Notes: generated by a model from the sequence alone, not told the origin. Counted from the first letter of the stretch, positions 25,784 through 34,688 are shown. The stretch: DNA of 49,495 nucleotides from an uncultured Coriobacteriaceae bacterium (GCA_949298635.1 CASFXG010000008.1:1-49495); one strand, 5' to 3'. Program-made: numbers and translations.

Positions 25784-26905
25784 CTATGCGGCGGTATGGT
25801 AGCTCCGCAGCTTGAATGCGAGCGCAAGCACGGTGAAGTCCGAGAGCTTGCGCGGATTGTACCCGGTCTTTTCGGCGATCTTGTTCAGGCGGTTCTGCAG
25901 CGTGTTCTTATGCAGATAGAGCTCATCGGCGCAGTGTACGATGCTGCCGTTGTGGCGCACGTAGGCGTCGAAGACGCGCTGGAATTCGTCGATCTCTGCA
26001 TCACTGAGGCCGCGAAACACGTGACCGACGAGCTGCATGGCGTTGTCGCGTGGAACAGAGGAGAGGATGAGCCCCAGGTCCATGTCCTCGTAGCGCATGA
26101 GCGTGCCCGCTTGCTCGAATGAAAGCCACTCGAGCGCGCTGCAGGCCTCGTCGTAGCTGCGCCAATAGAGGCTTGCGGAATGCTCCACCCGTCCGGCGCC
26201 GAAGATGAGGGGAAGTCCCAGGATGCGCTTGGCATCGTCGCTCATCCCGTTCACGAGCGCAGAGATGCGCCGCTCGTCGCGAACATCGATGAACAGGCAA
26301 ATGTCGCGCTCCAAGAACGCGAAGAAGCTCGTCTTGAACGATTCGAAGCGCGCGTGGAACATCTCGTAGAGACCGTTGTAGTCGAGGGCGCTATCGTCTT
26401 CCGCCTGCGCGCGCCCTACCAGCACGAGGCGGGGGATGTCGAGGTCGACCCGCAGCATCGAGGCGTAGTACGCGGCGAGGCTCTCGTCGTGGTGGCGCAG
26501 CTTGAGGATGCCGGCGAGGTTCGACACGCGCACGCGCCGGTCGTAGCGCTCCACATGATCCCAGTTCTCGCGGATGAGGATCTCCGTCATCTTTTTGATG
26601 ACGTTGCCGAAGGGCTCCACTTCCGCACGCTCGCCGGTGATACCGATGACCGCAACCGCTGTGTCCTGGAACATGACCGGCATGTTGATGCCGTGCTTCG
26701 CGCCCTTGAACTGGTGCTCGCTGTCGATGGGCACGGGCCGCTGCGTCTCGATGGCGAGGCGCGCTCCTTCGTGCGTGGTGCCAATACGCGCGGGATCGGT
26801 GCTCGCGATGATGGTGCCCGTGGTATCGAACAGGTTGATCTCGTGGTTGATGACGTCTTTGAGGTTGTTGACGATGGTTTCGGCGATCTTCGGGTCAAGA
26901 TTCAT
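25784..26905 (-). CDS. CdaR-type sugar diacid regulator
   Basis: 373 residues with GGAGG six bases before the ATG. The N-terminal part is the diacid recognition domain (LDPKIAETIVNNL, INLFDTTGTIIASTDPARIGTTHEGA in family-like blocks), and the C-terminus is a PucR-type helix-turn-helix (ELYLHKNTLQNRLNKIAEKTG). CdaR of E. coli activates glucarate, galactarate and glycerate genes. Here glycerate kinase, a GarR homologue and a transporter lie to the right, beyond the ATPase island, which fits the same role. Confidence 0.88.
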   Translation of the reverse strand: MNLDPKIAETIVNNLKDVINHEINLFDTTGTIIASTDPARIGTTHEGARLAIETQRPVPIDSEHQFKGAKHGINMPVMFQDTAVAVIGITGERAEVEPFGNVIKKMTEILIRENWDHVERYDRRVRVSNLAGILKLRHHDESLAAYYASMLRVDLDIPRLVLVGRAQAEDDSALDYNGLYEMFHARFESFKTSFFAFLERDICLFIDVRDERRISALVNGMSDDAKRILGLPLIFGAGRVEHSASLYWRSYDEACSALEWLSFEQAGTLMRYEDMDLGLILSSVPRDNAMQLVGHVFRGLSDAEIDEFQRVFDAYVRHNGSIVHCADELYLHKNTLQNRLNKIAEKTGYNPRKLSDFTVLALAFKLRSYHTAA

Positions 26906-26973
26906 GAGCGCCTCCGCGGTCTGCTGCAGTGATACCAGTGTATCCAGATTTCCCGTTGAGGAATATGGTACGT

Positions 26974-26997
26974 GTACTAAGCGTGTTCTGAATCTGC
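26974..26997. repeat. left copy of 24-base direct repeat around the ATPase gene
   Basis: GTACTAAGCGTGTTCTGAAT followed by CTGC; matches 28485-28508 at 21 of 24 positions. It is 6 bases beyond the stop of the ATPase gene. Confidence 0.7.
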
Positions 26998-27003
26998 GAG
27001 GGG

Positions 27004-28203
27004 TTACCAGTCGTTGCCCAACAGGAAATCGGCGAGATGCACGATTCGCACGCCATCAATGTTGCCGGTGGCAAAATCGTCCAACGTTACGACGTACTTC
27101 GGGTAGTGATCCTTGATCTCGAGGAGATTGGCAACCTCGCGATCGGTTGTTTCTGGCAGGCTGCGGCATACTTGAACATAAAGGCGTTCGTCACGCCGTT
27201 TGGCCACGAAGTCGATTTCCATCGTGCCGTTCTTCCCTATATACACCTCGTAGCCACGGCGCCTCAGTTCAAAGTACACGACGTTTTCGAGCATGGCGGC
27301 GATTGATGTGGGATTAAAGCCCATAATGCAGTATTTCAAGGAGGGATCGGCAAGGTAGAACTTCTCCTGCGTTTTCAGCACAGACTTGCCTTGCAGGTCA
27401 TAGCGCTGGCAACGGTAGATCACGAATGCCTTCTCAAGCCATTCGACATAGTTGTAAATCGTCTCGACGGTTAGGGAGCGCTTCTCGTTTTTGAGGAACT
27501 TCACGATCGAGTTTGCGGAAAAGGTCTTACCAACGTTCTCTACGATATAGCGAACGACGCGGTTGAAGAGATCGAGATTGGTGATGCGATGTCTTCTCGC
27601 GATGTCGCTCGTGATAACCGAGGTGTAGATCCCCTCGACGATTTGGTAGGAAGAGCGGTCGTCGAAGTTCCCGAGTGCCACGATGGGGAAGCCTCCGAGT
27701 CGCAGGTACTCGGGGAGCATCTCCTTAGCGGAATGGAGACTCGCGCCTTTGAAGTCAAGGTATTCGACGAACGAGAGCGTAAAAACCGGAATGGAGACAT
27801 ATCTACCGGTGAGGTAGGTAGAGATTTCGCTCGACATAAGTCTTGAGTTGGAGCCCGTTACGTAGATGTCGGTATCGGCATCCTCAAGCAGGCTGTTGAC
27901 CGCCTTCTCCCAGCCATCGACCTCTTGCACCTCATCGAGCAGGAGATAGTAGCGTCCTGTGCCGGTCATGTGCCGTCGAATGGCCGCGTACATGCTTTTG
28001 CCGGTCATCTCGTCGTCGAGATCTTCCGAGGTGTAGCGCATGCTGATGATGTGATCTGCGGGAACACCGCTGCTCAGCAGGTCGTCCCGAAGCATCTCGA
28101 GGATCATCGATTTGCCGCACCGCCGGATACCCGCGAGCACCTTCACGAGCGATACGTCACGGTACGTTCTCAACGCGTTCATGTAATGGGGTCGGTAAAT
28201 CAT
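27004..28203 (-). CDS. AAA ATPase with DUF4143 domain
   Basis: 399 residues, AAGGAG before the ATG. Walker A GIRRCGKS at residues 25-32, Walker B YLLLDEVQE, a sensor-like VTGSNSRLMSSE, and a C-terminal DUF4143 nuclease-like region (MEIDFVAKRRDERLYVQV). This family is widespread and often on variable islands; its function is unknown. Its base use is clearly more AT-rich than the neighbours, and it is flanked by direct repeats, both signs of transfer. It separates the CdaR gene from the sugar-acid genes. Confidence 0.88.
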   Translation of the reverse strand: MIYRPHYMNALRTYRDVSLVKVLAGIRRCGKSMILEMLRDDLLSSGVPADHIISMRYTSEDLDDEMTGKSMYAAIRRHMTGTGRYYLLLDEVQEVDGWEKAVNSLLEDADTDIYVTGSNSRLMSSEISTYLTGRYVSIPVFTLSFVEYLDFKGASLHSAKEMLPEYLRLGGFPIVALGNFDDRSSYQIVEGIYTSVITSDIARRHRITNLDLFNRVVRYIVENVGKTFSANSIVKFLKNEKRSLTVETIYNYVEWLEKAFVIYRCQRYDLQGKSVLKTQEKFYLADPSLKYCIMGFNPTSIAAMLENVVYFELRRRGYEVYIGKNGTMEIDFVAKRRDERLYVQVCRSLPETTDREVANLLEIKDHYPKYVVTLDDFATGNIDGVRIVHLADFLLGNDW

Positions 28204-28231
28204 GACAAGCTCCTTCTTTTCTTTTCATTTT

Positions 28232-28284
28232 AAGGAAAAACTTCAGATGAGAAAGAAGTTTTTACTGAAAACAAGGAAAAACTT
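28232..28284. promoter_or_regulatory. direct repeats upstream of the ATPase gene
   Basis: AAGGAAAAACTT occurs at 28232-28243 and 28273-28284, 41 bases (about four helical turns) apart, with the inverse AAGTTTTT between them. The position fits a promoter or operator of the divergent ATPase gene. The surrounding stretch to 28445 is AT-rich and holds no other gene. Confidence 0.45.
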
Positions 28285-28380
28285 AATAATGCAGGATATA
28301 TTTTATTGAAAAACGAAAAACATATCTCAAGTAACGTACCGCGCCGTGCGTGAGGACGGGGCGTACCATCTGCTGTCGAG

Positions 28381-28425
28381 TTGGAAAAATACGTATACAA
28401 GCTTCACTTTTGGTTGGAAAAATAC
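28381..28425. repeat. paired TTGGAAAAATAC direct repeats
   Basis: TTGGAAAAATAC at 28381-28392 and 28414-28425, 33 bases apart, just upstream of the ATPase remnant. They may have been its operator. Confidence 0.6.
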
Positions 28426-28444
28426 AAAGCACGAGGTAGAAGTC

Positions 28445-28561
28445 ATGTTGAAGCGGAAAGCCCTCGAGGACCTCGTCGCGTGGCGTGCTAAGCGTGTTCC
28501 AAATCTGCTGCCCGTGGATGACTACCGGATTTGCGGAGCATCGACTACCGGATTTGCATGA
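28445..28561 (+). pseudogene. remnant of a second DUF4143-type ATPase gene
   Basis: A 38-residue frame starts MLKRKALEDLVAWRAKRV after GAGGTAGAAG. This is the usual beginning of another branch of DUF4143 ATPases, where the Walker A motif should follow; instead the frame runs into a 15-base direct repeat and stops. The body of the gene is missing. It carries the right copy of the 24-base repeat (28485-28508). Confidence 0.55.
28520..28557. repeat. 15-base direct repeat
   Basis: GACTACCGGATTTGC at 28520-28534 and 28543-28557. From here to 28918 no gene can be supported; a 93-codon minus frame at 28614-28895 has no clear ribosome site. Confidence 0.7.
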
Positions 28562-28918
28562 CACCGTCTGTCCGATTCGCGCAATGTCAATATGCGGCAT
28601 TGCGTGCATAGGCTCATTTTGCCCTTAAGGTACGCAAGACATTGTTCGTGAGCGGTCGGTATCGTCCGGTGAAAGGTAAAAACGGACGCATTTTAGACAT
28701 CTTTCGAGGATGCGCACGCAGTAGAGTGTTGAGTCGAAAGAGCAAACCAACACAACATGTGAAGACGACTCCATAAAACGTGGCCTGCGGACCATGGAAC
28801 CCTTTCTGCGCGAACGGCATTCTATAGCGCATTGGGAAAGGTTTCTTCTGCCGAAGGGTGCCGAAGGGGAGGCGTCCAGAAGGAGCCGACGTCACAAAGA
28901 GAAAGGGGGATGGAGTAG

Positions 28919-29917
28919 ATGATGCAGGTCGAAATGCCCATCGGGAGCAACATCACCGATGAGGAGATGCATATGATCCGCGAGATGGGCGTGCATTGGC
29001 TGGCTGTGAACTTCCTGCCGGAGGACGCAACCGACGAAGGCGTGACCAAGCTTCAGGAACGTGCAGCTCGCCATGACCTCGAGATTTCAAACGGCGGAGC
29101 GATCGGCGTGTATAAGAACACGTCCATCATCCTGGGGCACGAGGATCGCGAAGCGGCCATGGATCGCTACAACGAGTTCACGCGCATCTTGGGTGCTCAT
29201 GGCATCAAGGGCGGCTATATCGCCTGGCAGCCGAACGGCATCCTGCGCACCAAGGTGGACGTGGGCAAGTACACCCGCGGCGGCATCACGATGATCGCCG
29301 ATATGGAGGAAATCGATGCTCGTCCCATCCTGAACGACCGTGAATACGGCGAGCAGGAGATCTGGGACAACTTCGAGTGGTTCCTCGAGCGCGCGCTGCC
29401 CGTGTGCGAGGAGGCGGACGTCAAGATCTCGCTGCACCCCAACGATCCGCCGGCGCCCTCGCTGGGCGGTGCCTACAGCCTCATCTGGCGCTCCGACGAT
29501 TACCGTCGTGCCTTCAAGATGGCGAGCGACAGCCCGTATCTGGGCATGAAGCTCTGCACCGGCTGCTGGCTCGAAGGCGGCGAGACCTTCGGAAACCTTA
29601 TGGACGACATCGCCGAGTTCGCCCCGCAGGGCAAGGTCCATGTCGTCCACTTCCGCAACGTTAGCGGCACCATGCCGTACTTCGAGGAGGTGCTCGCGGA
29701 GGATGGCTACGCAGATATGTTCGCCATCGCGAAGCAGCTCGTGAAATACGGTTTCGATGGCACCATCGATGTCGACCACGTGTTCCGCAACCCCGAGTGG
29801 GCGGGCAAGGACGCCCCGTCGCTCGCGGGCGGCAGCGTGTGGTCGGCGGGATATGCCACCGGCTATATGAAGGGTCTTATCGACGCTGCGTATAAGACGC
29901 AAGAAGGGGGTTGCTAG
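28919..29917 (+). CDS. mannonate dehydratase-like (UxuA family) protein
   Basis: 332 residues, with GGGGGATGGAG before a double ATG. The TIM-barrel metal-site motifs of UxuA are visible: LHPNDPP, LCTGC, VHFRNV and DVDHVF. UxuA dehydrates D-mannonate to 2-keto-3-deoxygluconate. The protein is shorter than classical UxuA (about 350-400) and lacks the usual N-terminal MKMTFRWYG-like start, so it may use a different acid sugar. It begins a run with the transporter, 3 bases downstream, and the lyase, kinase and reductase after it. Confidence 0.8.
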   Translation: MMQVEMPIGSNITDEEMHMIREMGVHWLAVNFLPEDATDEGVTKLQERAARHDLEISNGGAIGVYKNTSIILGHEDREAAMDRYNEFTRILGAHGIKGGYIAWQPNGILRTKVDVGKYTRGGITMIADMEEIDARPILNDREYGEQEIWDNFEWFLERALPVCEEADVKISLHPNDPPAPSLGGAYSLIWRSDDYRRAFKMASDSPYLGMKLCTGCWLEGGETFGNLMDDIAEFAPQGKVHVVHFRNVSGTMPYFEEVLAEDGYADMFAIAKQLVKYGFDGTIDVDHVFRNPEWAGKDAPSLAGGSVWSAGYATGYMKGLIDAAYKTQEGGC

Positions 29918-29920
29918 ATC

Positions 29921-31204
29921 ATGACTCTGTATCTGACCCTTGGAGTCTTCGCCTTGCTGGTGATTGGCTTCGTTTCCCAGAAGATGCCGATGGGTATCAT
30001 CGCGATGGGCGCGGTTTCCATACTCTACCTCTTTGGAATCCTGACCTTCGAAGAGGCGTTCGGTAATCTCGCGAACAACAACGTGCTCCTGGTTGCGGGC
30101 ATGTTCGTGCTCTCCGCCGCCATCGCCAAGACGCCGCTTATCGAGCATATGAATCGCGCGCTTGTTAAGCACGCCGGTGGTTCCGGCCGTCGCGTGGTGT
30201 TCTTCTTCGTGCTTGCCACGGCGATCCTCATGCAGTTCATCGCCCCGACGGCAACTATCACCATGCTGCTCCCGTTCTGCCTCATGATGGACGCGAACGG
30301 CACCTGCCCGCGTACGAAGAGCCTCTATGCCGTGACCACTGCCGCCTTCATGTGGCAGGGCGTGTTCCCGCTGGGTATGGGCATCGGCCTCACCGCGCAG
30401 ACCAACAGTTTCATCGAGGCTGGCGGCGGCGTTGGCACTCTGACGATTCTTGACCGTTTCGTGCTGGGCTTCATTCCGGCGGTCGTGGGCTCCATCATGC
30501 TGTGCACGGTCTGCTATGCGCTGTTGCCCAAGAAAGCCGCGAACCCGCTCGATGCCGACGAGATCATGAAGCAGGGTATGACCGAGATCCGTGAGACCAC
30601 CTTCCATGACAAGCTCACCTATCTCATCTTCGCTCTGACCATGATCTTCATGTTCATCATGCCTTCCAGCATGTATCAGCAGGCGATCATCCCCGTCGTG
30701 GGCGCGCTCCTGCTCGTTGCCACGGGCTGCCTCTCCAAGAAGGAGTTCGTGAACGGCCTCAATCTCGACGTGCTGCTCATGCTCGCAGGCCTCCTTGGTC
30801 TCTCCACGGCACTCGAGCGCTCCGGTGCTGCCGACCTCATCGCCAACTTCATCGTGGGCGTCATCGGTGCCGACACGCATCCGTTCATCGTCGTCATGGT
30901 CTTCTACTTCGTGGGTAACATCGTCTCCCAGTTCTTCTCGAACAGCGGAACCTGGGCGCTGCTCATCCCGCTCATGACCACGACTTGCATGGCCATGGGT
31001 ATCGATCCTGCGCCCATCGCCATGGCGGTGTGCTACGGCGCCAATGCCGACTCCCTGCTTCCTATGGGCTCGCCCGGCATGGCCATCTGCTTCGGTTCCG
31101 GTGGCTTCAAGTTCACCGATCTGCTGGCACCTGGTGCAGTCCTTATGCTCACATATGGCCTTGCGACCGTTGCCATCACCTACCTCTGGTACTTCGTGTT
31201 CTAG
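29921..31204 (+). CDS. SLC13/CitMHS-type anion transporter
   Basis: 427 residues with 11-12 membrane helices. It belongs to the ion transporter superfamily (DASS/ArsB-like): GMFVLSAAIAKT, APTATITMLLPF in the first half and FFSNSGTWALLIPL with NADSLLPMGSPG in the second show the internal duplication with Ser/Asn-Thr motifs that bind a carboxylate. It likely imports a sugar acid or dicarboxylate with Na+ or H+. It starts 3 bases after the dehydratase stop, so the two are cotranscribed. Confidence 0.85.
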   Translation: MTLYLTLGVFALLVIGFVSQKMPMGIIAMGAVSILYLFGILTFEEAFGNLANNNVLLVAGMFVLSAAIAKTPLIEHMNRALVKHAGGSGRRVVFFFVLATAILMQFIAPTATITMLLPFCLMMDANGTCPRTKSLYAVTTAAFMWQGVFPLGMGIGLTAQTNSFIEAGGGVGTLTILDRFVLGFIPAVVGSIMLCTVCYALLPKKAANPLDADEIMKQGMTEIRETTFHDKLTYLIFALTMIFMFIMPSSMYQQAIIPVVGALLLVATGCLSKKEFVNGLNLDVLLMLAGLLGLSTALERSGAADLIANFIVGVIGADTHPFIVVMVFYFVGNIVSQFFSNSGTWALLIPLMTTTCMAMGIDPAPIAMAVCYGANADSLLPMGSPGMAICFGSGGFKFTDLLAPGAVLMLTYGLATVAITYLWYFVF

Positions 31205-31235
31205 AAGCTCACGCAGTCCAGTCCCGGTACTTTCG

Positions 31236-31271
31236 CGACCCTGGGTCTCACGCGTGAGCCCAGGGTCGTTT
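31236..31271 (+). terminator. terminator after the transporter
   Basis: Long stem CGACCCTGGG with CCCAGGGTCG enclosing CTCACGCGTGAG, followed by a short T-run. Confidence 0.75.
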
Positions 31272-31451
31272 GCGTATCGAATGGTACCTATACCATTTTT
31301 GTCAAATTGTTTGATTGCATTACAAGCCCTTGGAATATGGGCGCTATGAAGAGGGCAGCGTAGAGTAAAGACATCACAGTACCTCATCCCTGGCTGGAAG
31401 TTCGACGCGAAGCGCCCCTGCCTCGTGCGTTAGCGATAGGAGAATCACGCA

Positions 31452-32363
31452 ATGTCCAACCCCATCGATATCTCTAAGATGAAAGGGCTCTTCACGCCCA
31501 TCTTGACGCCGGTCGATGCCCAGGAGCGCATCGACGAGGCGAAGCTCCGCCGCCAGGTCGACTTCGTGATCGAGCACGGCGTGGACGGCATCCTCGCGTT
31601 CGGCAGCAATTCCGAGTTCTACATGTTCGATGACGACGAGATGATCAGGGGAACGAAGATCATCCTCGATCAGGTGGCCGGTCGCGTGCCCGTCATCTTC
31701 GGTGTGGGCCACATCTCCACGCGCGCCTGCATCGCCCTCGCGAAGCGCGCCGCGGAGCTTCCCATCGATGGGCTAGCCGTGCTGCACCCCATGTTCATCA
31801 AGCCCACGAATGAAGCGCTCGTGCACCACTACGCCGCGATCGCCAACGCCGTGCCCCATACCTTCGTCTTCATCTACCACAACCCCGGCCGCTGCGGTTA
31901 CGCGCTGCCGAACGACGTGATTGTCGAGCTCGCGCACACGGTGCCGAACATCCTGGGCATCAAGGACTCCACGGGCGACATCACGGCGCTCCAGGAGCTC
32001 ATCCGACGCTGCTCGGATATCGACTTCGTGGCGTTCGTAGGCAAGGATACCGTGGTGTTCCCTGGCCTGTGCTGCGGCGCAGATGGCGCGGTGTGCTCGA
32101 CGGGCAACATCTTCCCGGAGCTCGTGTGCGGCATCTACGACAAGTTCGTTGCCGGCGACTATGCGGGTGCGCGCGAGAACCAGTTCAAGCTCAACCCCAT
32201 CCGCCTCTCGCAGGATGCGGCGAGCTTCCCGGCCGCCACGAAAGACATGGCGAACCTTATGGGCATGGAGGTCGGTCCCTCGATCCTGCCCACGGAGGCT
32301 ACCGGCGGCGCGGCGCTCGAGGGCATGAAGCGCGCCATGCGCGAGGGCGGCTACCTCGCCTAA
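31452..32363 (+). CDS. dihydrodipicolinate synthase/NAL family lyase
   Basis: 303 residues, a class I pyruvate-dependent aldolase barrel. The Schiff-base Lys is in GIKDSTGD, the catalytic Tyr in FIYHNPGRCG, and the pyruvate-binding loop reads GSNSEF rather than the usual GTTGE of true DapA. Together with the sugar-acid neighbours this suggests a keto-deoxy-acid aldolase (KDG or 5-keto-4-deoxy-glucarate type) rather than lysine biosynthesis. TAGGAG precedes the ATG. Confidence 0.82.
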   Translation: MSNPIDISKMKGLFTPILTPVDAQERIDEAKLRRQVDFVIEHGVDGILAFGSNSEFYMFDDDEMIRGTKIILDQVAGRVPVIFGVGHISTRACIALAKRAAELPIDGLAVLHPMFIKPTNEALVHHYAAIANAVPHTFVFIYHNPGRCGYALPNDVIVELAHTVPNILGIKDSTGDITALQELIRRCSDIDFVAFVGKDTVVFPGLCCGADGAVCSTGNIFPELVCGIYDKFVAGDYAGARENQFKLNPIRLSQDAASFPAATKDMANLMGMEVGPSILPTEATGGAALEGMKRAMREGGYLA

Positions 32364-32370
32364 GCACGAA

Positions 32371-32436
32371 GTGGGACTGACAGACCTGGTGTCAAAGTCT
32401 CAAAGTGGGACTGAGAGACCCGGTGTCAAAGTCCCA
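32371..32436. repeat. palindromic repeat family A, region 3 (tandem)
   Basis: Copies at 32371-32402 and 32405-32436, each GTGGGACTGA then AGACCTGGTGTCAAAGTC or AGACCCGGTGTCAAAGTC. The first starts 7 bases after the lyase stop. Confidence 0.9.
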
Positions 32437-32473
32437 GATTGTCAATTGCCAGATGGAAGGAGGCGCGTAGAAG

Positions 32474-33640
32474 ATGGATAGCCTGAACGTGGTGCTCGCG
32501 GTCGATTCGTTCAAAGGATCGGCATCGAGCGCGCATGTCGAAGAGCTCATCGCCGAGGGCATCCGTCGCGTGTGTCCAGATTGCAGCATTTCAAGCTATC
32601 CCATCGCTGATGGCGGTGAAGGAACGGTCGAAGCGATCATCGCCGCGCTCGACGGGCGCGAGATTCGGGCGACGGTGCAAAACCCGCTGGGCGAGAAGAT
32701 CGAGGCGAGCTATGGCCTCACGGCAGACGGTACTGCCATCATCGAGATGGCGGCGGCGAGCGGCATCACGCTTATCGAGCAGACGCCGGAAAACGCGCTT
32801 TCTGCCTCTACCTGGGGCGTGGGCGACCTCATCCGCGACGCGCTCAACCATGGTGCCCGCCGCATCCTCATCGGGCTCGGCGGAAGCGCCACGAGTGATG
32901 GCGGCGTCGGGATGGCGAAGGCGCTGGGCGCGCGGTTCCTCGATGCGGCAGGCGAGCCCATTCCGTGCGGGCTTATCGGTCTGAAGACGCTTGCGAGCAT
33001 CGATTGTTCCGGTCTCGACCCGCGCATCGCGGAAACGGAATTCGTCCTCATCACCGATGTGACGAACCCGCTCAACGGCCCAGACGGTGCGCTCTATACG
33101 TACGGGCCGCAGAAGGGCATCGAGCCCTCGCAGCTCGCCGAGCTCGAGCCGTGGATGGAGGCGTACGCGAACTTGCTCGAAGAGGTGGTGGGGCGCGAGA
33201 TCTCCGACCTTCCGGGTGCCGGTGCTGCCGGTGGCCTGGGCGCGGCGCTCGCTGCGTTCTGCCATGCGCGCATCGAGCGGGGCATCGAGTTCGTGCTCGA
33301 CACCATCGGCCTTTCCGAAGCGGTCGCGGGCGCAGACCTCGTTATTACAGGCGAGGGGCGCATGGACGCGCAGTCTGCGAACGGCAAGGCGCCCGTGGGC
33401 GTGGCGAGGCGAGCCCGCGAGCACGGTGTTCCCGTGGTCGCCATCGTAGGGAGCCGTGCTGAGGACCTTGGCTGCATCTACGACGAGGGCATCGACCTGG
33501 TGATTCCGCTTGCGCTCGAGCCCATGGCCCTTGAAGCGTGCATCGCGCGCACCGAGACGCTCGTGCCCCTTGCCGGCGAGAGCGCCATGCGGGCGTTCCT
33601 GCTCGGAAGGGAATGTCAAAAAACCCCTGGGGTTATTTGA
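32474..33640 (+). CDS. glycerate 2-kinase (GarK/GlxK family)
   Basis: 388 residues. Family motifs: VLAVDSFKGSASS at the start, PIADGGEGTVEA, GLGGSATSDGGVGMA, and VITGEGRMDAQSANGKAPVG. It phosphorylates D-glycerate to 2-phosphoglycerate, the exit point of the sugar-acid route. AAGGAGG precedes the ATG. The last eight codons (CQKTPGVI in part) and the stop lie inside a family C palindrome, so the C-terminus is repeat-encoded. Confidence 0.92.
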   Translation: MDSLNVVLAVDSFKGSASSAHVEELIAEGIRRVCPDCSISSYPIADGGEGTVEAIIAALDGREIRATVQNPLGEKIEASYGLTADGTAIIEMAAASGITLIEQTPENALSASTWGVGDLIRDALNHGARRILIGLGGSATSDGGVGMAKALGARFLDAAGEPIPCGLIGLKTLASIDCSGLDPRIAETEFVLITDVTNPLNGPDGALYTYGPQKGIEPSQLAELEPWMEAYANLLEEVVGREISDLPGAGAAGGLGAALAAFCHARIERGIEFVLDTIGLSEAVAGADLVITGEGRMDAQSANGKAPVGVARRAREHGVPVVAIVGSRAEDLGCIYDEGIDLVIPLALEPMALEACIARTETLVPLAGESAMRAFLLGRECQKTPGVI

Positions 33641-33643
33641 CAT
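33613..33643. repeat. family C palindrome
   Basis: 31 bases; arms ATGTCAAA and TTTGACAT with the core AACCCCTGGGGTT. It contains the glycerate kinase stop codon and lies 77 bases before the reductase gene. Confidence 0.93.
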
Positions 33644-33719
33644 ATTTGACAGAGCCAACATTCGCTCCTTGCGGGCGTGTTGATAGCAAGTAGTACGTTG
33701 TTCAGTCGAAAGGAAGAAC

Positions 33720-34604
33720 ATGAAGGTAGGATTCGTAGGACTCGGCATCATGGGTAAGCCCATGTCCATCAACGTGCAGAAGGCCGGTCATCAGGTCTAT
33801 GCGTTCGACTTCAACATGGATCGCGCGAAGGATCTTGTCGAGCTGGGCGGCGTCGCCTGCAGCTGCGGCAAGGAGGTCGCGGAGAACGCCGACGTCGTCA
33901 TCACCATGCTCCAGAACTCGCCCAACGTCGAGGCGGCGCTTTTCGCCGAGAACGGCCTTGCAGAGGGCCTGACCGCCGGTAAGTGCGTCATCGACATGAG
34001 CTCCATCGCCCCGCTCGCGAGCCGCGACTTCGCCCGTCGCCTCGAGGAGATCGGCGTCGACTTCCTCGATGCCCCCGTCTCCGGCGGCGAGCCCAAGGCC
34101 ATCGACGGCACCATCGCCGTCATGGTGGGCGGCAAGGAGGAGGTCTTCGCCAAGTATGAGGATCTGCTCAAGACCATGGCTTCGACCGTGACCCTCGTGG
34201 GCGAGGTCGGCGCCGGCAACATCACCAAGCTCGCCAACCAGATGATCGTCGCCATCAACATCGCCGCCGTCTCCGAGGCGTACTCGCTCGCCAAGAAGGC
34301 CGGCGTCGACCCGGCGCGCGTCTACGAGGCCATCCGCTCCGGCCTTGCCGGCTCCACGGTCATGGATCAGAAGTCGCAGAAGATCTTCGACGGCGACTTC
34401 ACCCCGGGCTTCCGCATCGAGCTCCACATCAAGGACCTCCAGAACGTCATGGACACCTCGCACCAGGTGAACGTGAGCGTGCCGTTCAGCTCGCTCGCCA
34501 TGGAGATCATGCAGTCTCTCAAGGCTCACGGCCACGAGAAGGACGACCACTCCGGCATCGCCGAGTGGTATGAGATGGTCAACGACATGAAGCTCCAGGG
34601 CTAA
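33720..34604 (+). CDS. garR: 2-hydroxy-3-oxopropionate reductase
   Basis: 294 residues, beta-hydroxyacid dehydrogenase family. N-terminal Rossmann motif GFVGLGIMGKPM, substrate motif DAPVSGGEPKA, catalytic Lys in GNITKLANQ. It reduces tartronate semialdehyde to D-glycerate, feeding the kinase upstream. AAGGAAG before the ATG. Codon use is strongly biased to C-ending codons, suggesting high expression. A paralogue is at 41076-41966. Confidence 0.9.
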   Translation: MKVGFVGLGIMGKPMSINVQKAGHQVYAFDFNMDRAKDLVELGGVACSCGKEVAENADVVITMLQNSPNVEAALFAENGLAEGLTAGKCVIDMSSIAPLASRDFARRLEEIGVDFLDAPVSGGEPKAIDGTIAVMVGGKEEVFAKYEDLLKTMASTVTLVGEVGAGNITKLANQMIVAINIAAVSEAYSLAKKAGVDPARVYEAIRSGLAGSTVMDQKSQKIFDGDFTPGFRIELHIKDLQNVMDTSHQVNVSVPFSSLAMEIMQSLKAHGHEKDDHSGIAEWYEMVNDMKLQG

Positions 34605-34641
34605 GCCAGGGCTCTATATTTCTTCGCTGCCCCCTTTCTTG

Positions 34642-34685
34642 GCGCGGCCGCATCGAAGTGTCTCCCGATGCGGTCGCCTCTTTTA
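34642..34685 (+). terminator. terminator after garR
   Basis: GCGGCCGCATCG pairs with CGATGCGGTCGC around a 10-base loop, followed by CTCTTTT. Confidence 0.8.
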
Positions 34686-34688
34686 GGC

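Noticed and set aside
28614..28895. 93-codon minus frame
   Set aside because: No clear ribosome site or family; kept only as an unexplained stretch.
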